64,000 nt of DNA from Oehlia diaphana (GCA_003833135.1 QZLH01000115.1:11580-75579), one strand, 5' to 3'. Numbered from the stretch's first letter, positions 36,572 through 49,822 are shown. Numbers and translations: made by a program. Notes: a model not told the origin generated them from the letters alone.

Positions 36572-36724
36572 TATATATTGAAACTCCTAATAAAAATAAA
36601 TCCATTAAAAGATATCACAATGTTGGAGGTTCAAATTGTTCCTCCTTCAGAACAAAAGACCTCACATGACCCGTGAGAAAGATACATAATTATTCCTCCT
36701 GTAAAGAACAATAGTTCTCACATC
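36572..36724. repeat. Direct repeat right of gap
   Basis: Partner of 35,930-36,083; starts at the TA next to the transposon end. Confidence 0.9.
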
Positions 36725-39367
36725 TTTGTCATGCTATGGTGGTCTGGAATTGCCTTCTCAAACAGCATGAAATTTAAAGATAAATAGTACCTTAATAAAA
36801 ACTGATCATTATGGTTCTTCAAGTCCAACAATAAAAAAGATTTTCAAAGCTAAAAGTTGGTGAGATCTTTTGTTCACCACTCTTTACTTCCTCTACTTGT
36901 TCATAATTTCACTGCTTCAACACTTCCTCCCCTCTTTAGTTGTTGGTGCCATATGAAGTTGTCTGAAGTAGAAACCAACATAGTTTGTTTTAAATTTATA
37001 ATTTTAAAGTATTTCAAAAATTTTCATATAATCTACACTAATAATACTATAGATTTAATTAACCTTTTTTCGCGTTTTTCCTAAAGAAATGTGATCCTTT
37101 TATATAAAAAAAAAATATGAAAGTAAGCGAAACGCGCTAATCAAAAAATAAACATCTGAAATTTAACGGAGTCAGCCTGAACACGTGATACATCTAATCA
37201 ATTTCAGACATATAATGAGTCATAGACGTGACTGGATCACGTCATACATAATATGATTATCATATAGGCGACTTACAGTATATTTACAATATTTATTTTT
37301 AATTTTCCAACATTTACTGATTTACTATATAAAAATTCGTTTAGTAAAAAGTCCTTCGGACAATAAGAAGAAAATTATATAAATAAGAAAGAAAACCGAT
37401 CTCACTAATTTTTCACTATAACAATTACATTCAGCGTATAATGAAAGTAAACTTTTTATAGTAATACGATAAGCATGAAAATAGTTTCTGAATGTGATAT
37501 CATAGATTCGCTACCATGCTTGTAAGTAACGACAATTCAGTCACATAGATGATACGATGTTGTACATTGTCTAGAGTGTTATACAATTAACAAAAAATAA
37601 GTTTTCGGCTGGATAATTTCATTTATTTCACATGGTAAGTGCACGAAGTTATGATACTTGTAAACTCACGGCGCCATCCACTGAAATTCTCCGAGTTGTG
37701 GCAAATAGAATGCGTGATGAATAGGCAAAAAAAGTCTCGAGAATCGAAGTAAACAGGAATCAGTATGGAAACTAATCGTAAAGTAGTACAAAAACAAACT
37801 GATAAACCAACCTGCCATATGACAGGAGCAAACCCGTCAGGAATTTAAAAGCCCGCACAAAATAAGGAAACTAATTCTGTAATGAAGTATGAACTAAAAG
37901 CATGATTGTTATATCTATTCCCGTATTGGTCTTTCGTTAAAAAATAAACGTCCTGTAAATACTGTAAGAGATAGAATGGTACGAAAATGAAAAAAAAACA
38001 TTGTATTGGCCTAAAGGCATTTCGCGCAAAAAATGCTACTTTAAGAAGAAAAGAAAAACCACGACTACAAGTCTACAACTATACTAAACGCTTCAACGTC
38101 GCCGAAATTTTCCGCCAACACCTCCTGTTTACGATCGTTGAACTTCTTTCCCTTTTGTTGTTAGTTTGAATTTTCGCGATACTAGAAGCCGTCTCCTCTT
38201 TCTTAGATTCTTATTCTTCTTTTGTTTACGTGATACGTCAGTCGGTGGATGATTCACCGGTTTCTTGCTCTTTCTTGCCGTAAGAGGGTCGACACCTGGA
38301 CAACTCAGAATCGAGCCAAGTTGATGGAGTATATAGCACCTTAAGAAGATTTTCACACTTTTCAAAATATCCAATCAACTTAGAGTAGCTTAAAGCTTTT
38401 CATTCCTGCAGATAAGAATTGATTGGTTTAGAATCCTTCCACAAACTTGCTAGCGTCATCGATTCCGGAACGGTCGATATTGTAGCCTGAAAACGCTCTC
38501 CTTCCTTCCTTTCCCGGAGTGTCCAATTTGCGGGGCATCAGCGAGCCGGTATTGTCCAAGGATGTCGTCCATACATTACTCGTATATTGTTTGAAGCAAA
38601 AATCCGATAATTCAATTCTAATGCGTACCGATTGGTACTTTCGTTGTTTTTTTTTAAACTTAGGAATATCGAGGAGCCCCCTCGGAAAGGTATTGTAAAA
38701 TTGTCTCCGGGATAAATATAAACAACTCGATTTCGTGGTCAGTGACAGTTAAACGTCAAGCGAGCGATCACGTGATATTGGGTGTTCTGTCAACATAGTT
38801 TTACAAAACTATATCAAGTCTGTATTAAACTATGCGGCAGTACCTATAGTTTAAATCAACTTATAAGAAATCTCCCACTAAATAGGTGCGTTTTTTATAC
38901 CCAAATAATATCGAAACTTTCTCTTTATTCTCATTTCAAATTTCATGGTGATTTCACTATCTTTTCTGTATTATATAAATGTAAAATAGTCAACCTACCG
39001 ATAGACGAGTATTTAATCAAAATTAATAATATTATTGTTTTTGTAATACATTACGAAATAAAAGTGAATGAACTTTTGAATGAAAAATTCTACAATTCTT
39101 CAGAGAATTCAATTAAAAAAAAGGTAAAGAAATTCTTATTTATACAAACAATCAGAAAATTTTTCAAAAATCGTAAATAATTTTTTTTTTTTTTTATTAT
39201 GTAAAAGATAAATTCGCTTATAGGAATCTTACAGCATATTTTATTCTATTAATTACTAGTAATTAAATTAAATTAATAAATTCTAATTTTAATTACGTTG
39301 AACTTTAGTATATAATCTTTAAAAGTTAAAAATAAAGTTATTCTTTCTAACATGACTTTCATCTAAT
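36725..39367. other. Intergenic with decayed repeat DNA
   Basis: The part at about 37,600-38,720 is less AT-rich than its surroundings and gives short Lys/Arg-rich fragments on both strands, as expected of an old transposon. No recognisable domain. A plus-strand frame at 38,782-39,180 (132 codons) has no family resemblance or signal and I do not call it a gene. Confidence 0.4.
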
Positions 39368-42300
39368 TCATTTTTGATTATTAGGTTGAACTTCGATTTC
39401 TTTGATTTCATCAATTTTTTCAATTTGAGGTGATTGTTCTTTAGAAAGTTTGGAAACACTAAAGATATTAATAATAAATAGTAAATTAATATTAGCTTTC
39501 TGAATAAAAATCAACAACAACAACAACAACAATAATAATAATTTGAAATATCATAAATTTCATAATTTCATATCCTTACATTATATATATTTCTTCTAAT
39601 TTATCCATGAAAACTTTGTCATTGATAGGATTATGTTGAATATGAAGTTTATCTAATAGTTTTTGTTTCATTTCTGGAAATAACTCAGTTTCCCATTCTC
39701 TTTCATTAAACATTTCTTTAATTCTTTCTCGAACCTTATCAGCAGTTGCAAAATAATTTCTTTTATGATAAATTTTTATTATAAAAAAAAAAAAAATTAA
39801 ATTATTCAGTGAATATGATTTTTGTTTAAAATATAAATAAATAAATAAAAATTTACATACATCATGTAAGGAAACCATGCTTGCCAACGTCTTTGATGTG
39901 GTAATAGATAAAATAATTCAATTTCGGCCAGAATCTGTAATAATAAAAAAAGAAAATTAAAATAACTTTTTAATTAAAAAAAAAAAAAAAAATCCAAACC
40001 ATTTTTATATATACCTCCACTTTTTGCATCAAATATGAAACTCTATTGTTATCCTTTTCGATTGCTATATTAAGTAAACCGATAAGTAAATTCATAAGGT
40101 ATACAACAATCAACAATGAGAATAAGACTATCAATATTGCAAGTGGTGGATTGTTCTTGTATGACCAATTACTTAACGCGCTTGAATCACCTTTTTAAAA
40201 AATGTTTGTTAAATTTTTTTTTTAAAAAAAATGAGTATACTAATATATATATATATACAATACCTGTTAAGAATAAATACATTGCAAAAAGAGAGGTTCT
40301 ATAGTCTATAAACATGTTTGTATTTTCATTAGGTGGTTGAATCATAAATGGTTTAGAATCAATAGTCCCATTATCAAATACTTGATTATAACCAGGGGAC
40401 ATGTTCCAAGGATTATTGGGATCATCATTCTTTGTAATTTCTTCAAGTGAATATTCGAATCTTGGTAATAATAAAATAAAAAATGCATGCGCAAAACTCA
40501 TTATAATAATCAACAAGACTACTAAGAAAGAAATAATTTGTCTTCCAACACTAACTATAATTGCAAAATATACACCAAAAGATTCAAATGCTCTAAAAAA
40601 CAATAAAAATTTTATATCTAAAAATAGGCAAGAAAATGAAAGTAATTGAATTATTTGAAAATTTAATTCTTTTGATTCAAGCCAATATATAGAAGTGTAA
40701 ATTGGAAGAAGGTACGCAATCAAATCTATAAAAAAATAATTGTATTTATATATTAATATATAAATTAAATACTTTTTTTAAAATAATTTTAAATGATACA
40801 TACCAAAAAAATTCCAAAAACTATGTATCCATTTATAAGGATTAAAAATAAGTTGACGAATTTCAAAACTCAAATGAATGAATCCAAGTATAATTGAAGC
40901 AATCAAGAGTCGATTTCGAGTATCTTCATTAAGAGAAATTGATGCAGCAGCAGAAAAGCATATGAATAAAGCCATAAACATAAACCAAATTATTGCGTAA
41001 TAATATTTTCCATAAGCGTTCCATTTAAAATTAATTAATGATTCACCACTCCATGATTTATATATATCTCTATTCATCACTTCAACAAATAAACTAGTTT
41101 TAGGTTTAATTAATTCCTGAAACCAATCATAATCTTGTGGATAATTAAAAAATCCAACAAGAGGAATAACAAATGTAAGTGTTGGTGCTGTATGTTCCTT
41201 AGGTTTTTTAGTTTTGAAATATTTTGTAATTTTACTTTGATGAGTAATATAATAATAAACGTAAGAAAATAATCCTTCATATTTGAAATAGTTGATAAAT
41301 TGAAAATTTGATAATATATAAAATAAAGCATAATAAATAGGTAAAATAGGTAAAATTAAAGGTATCATTAAATATTTAGCAATTTCTAGTAAATAATAAT
41401 TAAATCTTTTTTTACGTAATTTCTGTAATGATGTAGTATATTCGTACCAATAAATGGATCGACTATAGTCGATTAGTTTACGATGTCTTATAAAAGAATT
41501 AAGATGTAAAGATACGTTTCTATGTTTCAAATAATAATTAGGAAAATCTGCAATCATAACTGTATCTAATGAAAATCTTTTAATATATTCTGGATAATAT
41601 TCATTCAATAATGGCATTGCATTAGTAATAATACTTAAAAATTTCAAATGACACATTTTGTCAAATAAATCTTGATTATAATAAGTTAAACATCTTTTAT
41701 ATATATTATCAATTAATTCCGTATTATGTCCTTCGATTGCAAATGATAATAATTTATTACCATATCTTAAAAGATCTAACTTATTATTAATTAAATCTGA
41801 AATCCATTCATCATTTAATTTAAAGCTCTCATAATTTGGAATAGGTAAAGTAGATTTTGTAAATAATTCACGAAAATATTTTGTATTTTTCTTAACATAA
41901 TTATCTCCACCTATAAGTTTCATACGATAAAAATAGTTCAAACTAATAGATTTGTTATATAAATTAAAATGATAAATAAAAAATCCCATTGTTGTTAATA
42001 TAGCAATATCACCATTACTAAATAATGAACTTGAAAGTATTCGATGCATAAAAGGACTAATATATAAATGTTTATCCATCCTTTCGCAAATGAAATTCCA
42101 TTCCCATTCATTTTCAATTTTAACTTTTTTAAAAACTTTTAAAAGAATAGCACCAGGAAAAATTTCTAAATCCCATCTAATAAATTCATTAGAATTCAAA
42201 GATAATTCATTTTGAAAGATCGAATGTATAATATTCATTTCTCGATCAAAAAGGGTAACACTCACATTATCGATCATTTTCATATTTTTCGTATTAAACT

Positions 42301-43531
42301 CTACATCATCAAAAAAAGAATGATCTAATGAAAAATCTGTAAGATCTACTTTAAACTTCCAAATATAATTATCTAGAAGTCCATATCCGTAATTATTTCT
42401 AATTATCATTCTATCAGGTAAACTTTCGGGTTGATATCCTTCTGGTAATTGATTATTCTCTTTTAAACGGTCTATACATTTTTTCCAACAGTGTTCCAAC
42501 ATGGGTTTCCAAATTCCGCTATGTGGTATATAATAGAATATTAAAGTTAATAGACTATTATATGAATTTGTACGTTTCATAAATTGGTATATTTCAATAT
42601 CTAAATTAAGGAAAAAAAGTAATTTATAATTAATGATTAATCATACAAAAAAATTAAAAACTTGAAAAGAAAAATACGATAATTAATACCATTTTCTTTA
42701 TCTAAATTAGCAATAATAACTTCAAATTCGATTGAATAAATCATTATATATTTAAAGGTAATTATATAAATAAAATCTTCGTCTTCTAAAATATTACATA
42801 CTTCATCGTTCATATTGATTCTAAAACTTTTCTCATTATGAAGACTCGTTCCGTAAAGATATTTATCACACACGAAATATAATATATCATTTTTTGTTAC
42901 TTTTACAATATAAATAGGACAACCGACCGTAAGTTCAAGTTCAATATCATCATCTAATCTATCAGGTAAATAGTAAATTGATTTACATATATATTCGTTA
43001 TTTTTAAGTTTTGTAGAATAAATATATATTGTTTTGTCATCTGCGAAATAAATATGATCACTTTTATATAAACAAAAACTTCTCGGAATATTAGGTGGTG
43101 TTCCAATTTCTTGATTAATTTTCATATCGAATGCTTTGACTTTTTCTAATTTTAAAAATATGATAAAAAATAATTTAAAAAAATGTATAAACTATAAATA
43201 CAGCATAGTAATTAAATAATCATTATTTACCATTTTTATTTTTTGTAAAGTAAAAAATTTTCTTATCATCGGTCAAATATATATATTGGAAATTTATTTT
43301 AGTAATAGGTTGAACTGTATCATCTAATTTAAGTCGTCCCTCTTCAATATCTTCAACATTCCAACCGACGATTGATTCATCTTCCTCACTATAAGTACAA
43401 ACATATTTATGATCGGGTGATATAATTATGTGATGAATAAGTTTACCATTATGTGGTTTATATAATTTTTCGATATCAATTTTATTGATATCAGTTTTCT
43501 CGATATCAATTTCTATTGAAACTTCATCCAT
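39368..43531 (-). CDS. TRP-like ion channel with N-terminal WD/propeller-like region
   Basis: Predicted 1178 residues, exons (minus strand) 43531-43231, 43145-42690, 42600-40804, 40725-40264, 40190-40015, 39934-39861, 39759-39580, 39458-39368. Residues 1-250 look like propeller blades (HKYVCTYSEEDESIVGWNVE, KIFYFTKN, IYFADDKTIYIYSTKL). A long helical region follows to about 650. Hydrophobic segments lie near 667-690, 799-820, 822-842, 848-872, 879-898 and 904-938. Then comes a pore-like loop (FAMYLFLTGGDSSAL, about 992-1010) and an S6-like helix with LMNLLIGLLNIAIE, the conserved end of Ion_trans/TRP channels. The cytosolic tail carries WQAWFPYM and an acidic end. The role is probably a plasma-membrane or vacuolar cation channel; selectivity and ligand cannot be read. 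The last exon rests on a GTAAGG donor two codons before an otherwise usable stop. Confidence 0.82.
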
Positions 43532-44404
43532 CAGGAAACTAAGGTTTATAATAATTTAATAAAATAGTAAATTTTTTTATCACTTTTAATATTTTCTCTT
43601 TTTAAAGAAAAATAAATAAAAAAAAAAAAAAATTAAAAAATTTTTTTCTGAAGAAAGAATCATCGATATGCTACATATATATATATTGTTTTTGTGTATA
43701 TATTATTGTTGTGTTTATGCGCGACTCAGTTCTAATTTCTTTAATAGATTAATTTAGATTAGTGCAAAACAATGTATCAATTTCAAAAATAAGGAGTTTT
43801 CTTTGAAGTGATGTGAGACACGGTAGCATTTAATGAACAATCCGGTGTGAGAACACCGTATATGGAAATTTATTGTTTCCATCAAAGTAATTGTAACCAA
43901 ATTAGTATAAGATTCACACAATATTCACACTTCACAATGTTAAAATAAGATAACGACAATGCAAGTGAAACTATTCTTTTGATTATGAAATTTTGAAATC
44001 TAAAATTACTAATACATTTAATTTTTTTTTAAAAAAAAGTAATAATACATATATAGGTTTAAGTTTCTTTATTGCTTCTAAAAGAGTTTTCCGAGTTATC
44101 AAATCCGTAAACTTACGGTACGATAAGGGGTTAACCGCTGATCCCTCGAAAAGTTTCACGAAAGGTCGTACTTAAACATATGCATATTGCGAAAATATAT
44201 ACATAGATACCAATTGTCCTTATATTTTTTGTTTAAATGCTATATAAATAAACAATATATTTCTCAAATAAGTACAATATGTTATACACACTGACACACT
44301 AATAATTCTGTCCACTTTTTTATTTATTTGTGATCTGAAGTATTATTATACTTGTTAGGAAAAATCAATTGATCCAAAAGTATGTAGTGATTAAAAGATA
44401 TACA

Positions 44405-44517
44405 CAGTTAGTCTCGACAAACCGGTTCTTCGATAAACCCTTCTTGGGTTTGGAACAGATTATTATAACATATCGGATTTTCCAAGGAACGGATAGTCCG
44501 GTTGTCGTGCCTCCCTG
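44405..44517. mobile_element. Possible short pogo-like MITE
   Basis: CAGTTAGTCTCGACAAACCGG on the left resembles the complement of CCGGTTGTCGTGCCTCCCTG on the right, with about 110 bp between outer ends and a TA just after the right end. The left end lacks an adjacent TA, so support is weak. Confidence 0.3.
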
Positions 44518-44721
44518 TAAACCTTATCCTTATTACAGACATTGATTATAATAATTAATTTGGATGATTTTCAATTACTCAATAAAAATTGTGTAATTAC
44601 AGTATGAGTTTGTTTTCTTAGAAAGTTTTACTCAATAATCAAATTCTAATTCCCCTCAATAATATCCGTCTATGAATAAAAAAAAAATTAGAGTATTTCC
44701 TGTCTGAATAATTATATTAGC

Positions 44722-44965
44722 TTACAACTTTTTTGAAATTCCATAATCATCAGCTTTTAACATTTTCTTTTTATATTCTAATCTAACTAAATTTTCTGAT
44801 TCCATCATACTAAAACAGAAAAACATTCACCATCATAAAATTTACTATTTCAACATATCACAACGCAAGGGAATATTTGTTGTATAATTCCTCCTAATTG
44901 TTCGTCCTTTTCTTGAATATCAAAGGTTGCTTGTGACGCAGGTGAAGTGGCAAATTAAAATTAGT
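44722..44965 (-). pseudogene. Orphan coding-like fragment
   Basis: On the minus strand 44,965-44,865 reads TSPASQATFDIQEKDEQLG then GIIQQIFP. A TTTTAG acceptor at about 44,813 then precedes a frame reading MESENLVRLEYKKKMLKADD to a stop at about 44,722. I could not find a donor joining them in frame, nor an upstream start. It may be the 3' end of a lost gene. Confidence 0.3.
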
Positions 44966-46173
44966 AAGGATTAAGTGATGAAATTGGATATGATTAACTA
45001 ATTTTGAAAATAATTTAATATCGTATTAAATATATACGCATATATATACTGTATATCAAAGAAATCTAATTGCGGGTTTTTAATCTTGAATCTCAGTTAA
45101 CCACATTTTTAGCCGGATTTTGTTGCCAGGTTACACATACCAGCGCACATGATCCGGATGATCGGTAACTGTTAGTTATGGAAATTGTTATTCTAAAATA
45201 CTGTATACTGTATAAAACATAAGTTGTATAATTAAATCTGAAAAATTTTTTGGTCTGTTAAAAAAAATTTTTGTGAAATTATTTTTGTTAATTTTATTTC
45301 AATCGTGATGTATTTTTTCATTAACAAAAAAAATGTTATAAACTTATTTTATGTACTTTAGTTATTATAATAAACTATTAAGGTACTAACATTTTACTTA
45401 ATTTCGCTATAATAGATTGCGTATTTTATTAGTCAATATTAACATATAATTGTAAATATTAATATAATTGTTAACTTGATTTTCGCTAAATAGTTTGTTC
45501 TTATACATTATAAATATTATTAATACTATTCCTAATACATTGTATTATGGACGTGGATGCAATATTTTTGTGAGAATATTTAATTTTAATATAGTCTAAT
45601 TCTTAAATAAATTTCAATATCTATCGCCCCTCTACAATGGTACCGTTTTGGAGTATCTCTTTATCTATCTAATGATGGATGTTTTGCTAGAACCTAGAAT
45701 TTACAATTAATATTTTTATTGAATATGATCTTGTAATATTATTTTAGCGTTTTGCGACATTTTTTCAAAATAATTCCTTTTTCATTTAAAAATTCCCAAC
45801 TTTCTTTAGTAAATGTCAACCTTTACAAATCTTATTTGTTGTTGGCATGTCGTATTAACAATTTTTTTAGAAAAATATTTCATAAAAGGTGTAAAAAGTT
45901 CAATAATTATCCGGATCATGTGCGCAGATCATATGTGTAACCTGGGTCCTCAAACTAATCACGTGTATAAACGCAAATAGCAGGTACTTTACTTTTCTAG
46001 AATTTTGAATTTTAATTTTTTTTTTATATCCATAATACCGGAAGATTAACGTTGTCAATATCAAAATATTAAAATATTAATAAAGTTCATAGTGATATTT
46101 GCATTATTTAAACATTTTATAAGTATTTGATTAAAAACAAACTTTTATTTAAAAAAAGTATACAATTTATTAA

Positions 46174-47911
46174 TTATTCTGATTGCTTTGGTTGCTCAGA
46201 TGGTATTGATAAGTCATTTATTCCAATAAGTTCAACATCACTATTTTGATTAAGAAAAAAAAATTAATAAACTTGACAATAATATTAAATAAATGTTATA
46301 TATGTATTTTTTACTCACAATACCAAATCTGCATTAGGTGGGATCTAATTAACAGAGGATAAGATTAATTTGTAAAAATAAAAGTTTCAATGTAAATTAA
46401 AAAAATTTTTAAATAATACTCACAACAGTACCAAAGCCAGAACTACCGTATCCGTAATCTGAAGAGACGGCAAGTGTAGCCTTTTGTCCAAGACTGAGCC
46501 TAAGAATACCTTCATCCCAACCTAAATATAATTATTAATATAATTAGTTTATTATTAATAATTAATACCCTAAGTTTTATTTATTATAGCATACCTCTGA
46601 TCAATTGACCAACACCGACTTTGCAATTGAGTGGTTTATTTCGATCAATTGAAGAATCGAACTTTTGTCCCTTAGCTCTTACTTCTCCATATTCTTCTTC
46701 ATAGTTTCTAAAGTATCCATTGTCTTCATTATTAATATTAAAGAGCAAGTTAATTAGTAGAATAAATAACTGTACCACGATTAATTTAATTATTAATTAA
46801 ACTTACAATGAATAAAAATTCGATCACCCTATAAATAACAAAAGAAAAAATTATCAATCACGAAGTGAATTTCAGTGTAAGGCGAATATATATTTGCATA
46901 CCACTTTTGGAAAATTCTATTATTTCAAAAAAGAAAAGAAAAGAAAAGAAAAATTAAATTATGTTAAAAATTTTCGAACAGATCTACTAAAAGATGTCTT
47001 ACTATTCCATCACCGGGCCGAAATTCAAATTGCTTATTAAAAAAAAAAAACATTAATATTAATAGCCAAAAGAAAAGCCTTATTTTCAGAAAAAAATACG
47101 CACAAATTTCTTTTTATCTTTGTCTTTCTAAATATATTAGAAAAAAAATTAAAAAATAAAATTATTTAACAGCCAAAGAAAAACAATATTTACAGAAAGA
47201 TATACATACGGGCTTATCTTTATCGTCTTTCTAATATTTATTTGATTTTTTTTTTTAAAAAAAAAAATTTAAAAAATCAAATTATTTATTAGCCAAAGAA
47301 AAATAGTATTTACAGAAAGATATACGTACGGACTTATCTTTATCGTCTTTCTAATATTTTATTTGTTTTTTTTTTTAAAAAAAAAAAAAAATTAAAAAAT
47401 AAAATTATTTATTAGCCAAAGAAAAACAATATTTACAGAAAAATATACGTACGGGCTTATCTTTATCGTCTTTCTGATATTTCATTTGTTTTTAAATAAA
47501 TAAATAAAATTATTAATTCCATTACTAATAATCGAAACTATTATAAAAATATATACGAACATCTACTATTTTTGGAAATGCCTGAATATTTTTCAAAAAA
47601 ATAAATAAATAAATAAATAAAATTATAAACTTTATAAAAGGAAAACTGTTTCTCAGAGAAAATATATATATACGAACGTATTCAGTGGATTCTCCCTTTA
47701 TCAAAATAAATAAATAAATAAACAATATAAAAATTATTAATTTCATTATTATAAGCCAAAAACCTTTTAAATTATATACTAACGAATATAGGATGGTTTG
47801 GGTCGGATATGACTTCGACTCCCTGAAATTTTTTTTAACAAAACATTACGGTTAACTCAGTTATTCAATATATAACTGATAATACGAGAAAAAAAAAATT
47901 GTCAATACCAT
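46174..47911 (-). CDS. FKBP-type peptidyl-prolyl isomerase with microexon array
   Basis: Predicted 184 residues in 15 exons: 47911-47909 (ATG only), 47822-47784, 47695-47678, 47581-47561, 47473-47453, 47350-47330, 47230-47210, 47127-47104, 47032-47003, 46916-46902, 46828-46807, 46723-46595, 46521-46424, 46344-46319, 46240-46174. The protein begins MGVEV like FKBP12 and resumes at RPGDGI NFPK. It keeps IHY, KFDSS, DRNKP, IRGWDEG, DYGYG and VIPPNADLVFDVEL. Compared with FKBP12 residues, Y26, F36, D37, R42, I56, W59, Y82 and F99 are present, while F46 is Leu and H87 is Phe. The extra N-terminal loop is built from in-phase exons of 18-24 nt, three of them encoding KDDKDKP/S. A further insert (NYEEEYGEVRAKG) replaces the short turn before KFDSS. 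Isomerase activity and FK506 binding are plausible but untested. Every exon join preserves frame. Confidence 0.82.
47104..47473 (-). repeat. Tandem 120-bp exon-plus-intron repeats in the FKBP gene
   Basis: Units start at 47,473, 47,350 and 47,230 (spacing 123 and 120 bp), with a more diverged one at 47,127. Each contains one 21- or 24-nt exon and a full intron (AGCCAAAGAAAAA, TTTACAGAAA and a T/A tract are shared). Exons 5 and 7 are identical; exon 6 has one change (Pro to Ser). Confidence 0.85.
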
Positions 47912-48434
47912 CGTGAGTAATCGTGAGTGAGTGATGCGAGTGTAACTGATGATTATTTAAATTACGCAAAGTGTCGTACGAAAGATCATAGGACTGACCT
48001 CATAATAGAGGTCACATCCGCAGTACTAATTAAAAATCCTGATACAGTATTCATTTTATCATATGACCTTTAATATCATAACATTGAAGTTTAGAGTGGC
48101 ATATCAAAATTGCCAAAATTATATAAAACTGTATGCCAAATGATTTTTAATCCAAAAGTATTTTAAATCCTTAAAAAAGCCTACTATCAAATTACCATAT
48201 AGTAAAAATTAAAAAGAAATTTTCTAAAGACATTTTATTTTAAAGAAAAAAAGAAGTAAGTGAATACTAATCATTTTTTTCCATTCAGAAATGACTTCAA
48301 GTTGCTTCTTAGAAATATATAAATGGTAAATCAGTATTTTTGTTTCTTTTTTATTTTTAATTACAAGAATAAAACTAATATTTATTTTCTATAAGGATCT
48401 TTTTTTAGATAGTGAGTGCAGAACTATAAGTATA

Positions 48435-48672
48435 CAGTCAAACCTTGATATAGTGAACCCTTGATATAGTGAATTTTTCAGACAACTATAATAAATTTCC
48501 CCTTGCTATAATGAATTAACCAATCAAATCTCACTATAACCCTATAGCAAAGTTGAGGTCTGGATTCCTCTCCTTCAAATCATTTTCTTCTATGAATTCC
48601 ATTAATCATTTCTTTTAAGATATATAAAGTGTTCTAATATACCTTAGGGTTTGTTATAATAAGAGTTGACTG
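48435..48672. mobile_element. pogo/Tigger-like MITE
   Basis: Left end CAGTCAAACCTTGATATAG and the complement of the right end (CAGTCAACTCTTATTATAA) form inverted repeats about 25 bp long. TA flanks both sides (48,433-48,434; 48,673-48,674). 238 bp, no coding frame. Confidence 0.75.
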
Positions 48673-49510
48673 TATTGGTATGTTGATGATAAATTGAAGA
48701 AATGTCACTAATATTTCTTTTTTCTTTATTGTCTGGAGCGTAGTGAAGGACTATTTATTGTACGGAACTAGATAAATTTGTAGTACCAGTTTAACCCATG
48801 TATTTTTTCTTCCTTCCACCTACGTCATTATAATTTAGCTTCTGCTTATTTCCTTTTATGTTTGTATCACATTTTTTGTAACGCTTTATTTTTAGCAACA
48901 CATTTTGTAACACTTTGTCACATTTTTGTAGCCACTATTTAGCGTTTAAGCGACAGACTCTCAACGGTTTCCGTTTTCCTAGTTTTATAGAAAACAGAAC
49001 TTTTAGACTATATAATAAATTATAATTATTATTATAACTTTAAGATAGGTATTATTATTTCTGAGTATTTTTTTTTTTTTTTTCTTCTTATCTGTTATGT
49101 TTAAATGCTTTTTTAATAGAATTTGGAATTGACCACATTAATGTTAAAAAGTTAAAATGTGTATATATTTTAAAAATAATAAATATATTAAAATTTTGGT
49201 AAATTATTTAAATTTTGGCAATATGAATTTACAAGTATAATATAAGTGAATTTTAGTAAATATTCATTACATTGTATAAATCTGTTTAATGTAAAATTAA
49301 TAATATTTTCCTAAAATATACATTTTATAATAAAGCTTATCTGAAAATTATATACTTTTTTTACTGTAACCTAATTTTATGGTAATAATATAAATTATTG
49401 CATATGAAAACATACACTTTTTTTCATATGACCTTCCATTAAAAATACAAAAAAAAATATACTTTATTTATTTATTACCCACTTCAATAAGATCACGTGA
49501 CTAAGAATGA

Positions 49511-49822
49511 TAGGGATGTTAAAGGTTCGATTTAGGTTCGGTTCCTTAAAGTTCTGGTAAGTAGAATTCGGGAACCGAGTTTTTATAATAAGCCTTGAAT
49601 TTGTTCGAAACTTGGTTCAAACTCTTCATTTAAATACAAATAATTATTTCTTTAATTTTTAATTAACATTAATCAATTAAAACGGTCGTGTCTGCATGTA
49701 TGATTGGTTAAATATTTTGAACTAATTGCGAACTTAGTTCATATGTAGTTCTAAAGATGGAACCGAACCAAGTTTGGAACTTTCAGTTTAAGTTCGTGAA
49801 CCTGGAACCTTTAATATCTCTA
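49511..49822. mobile_element. hAT-like MITE, old
   Basis: Left end TAGGGATGTTAAAGGTTC and complement of right end TAGAGATATTAAAGGTTC agree at 16 of 18 positions. The interior is rich in inverted GGTTC/GAACC motifs. No 8-bp duplication survives at the flanks. Confidence 0.6.

Larger units (their letters stand above)
43532..46173. other. Intergenic, AT-rich
   Basis: Contains a possible MITE at 44,405-44,517 and an isolated coding-like fragment at 44,722-44,965, both listed separately. Otherwise nothing supported. Confidence 0.4.

Noticed and set aside
36049..36618. Frame spanning the assembly gap
   Set aside because: Most of it is undetermined bases; the readable ends are transposon terminus and direct repeat.
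37987..38374. Short basic frames on both strands in a less AT-rich patch
   Set aside because: Overlapping frames with no recognisable family; treated as decayed repeat DNA.
38782..39180. 132-codon plus-strand frame
   Set aside because: No start context, signal, domain or paralogue; composition typical of AT-rich non-coding DNA.
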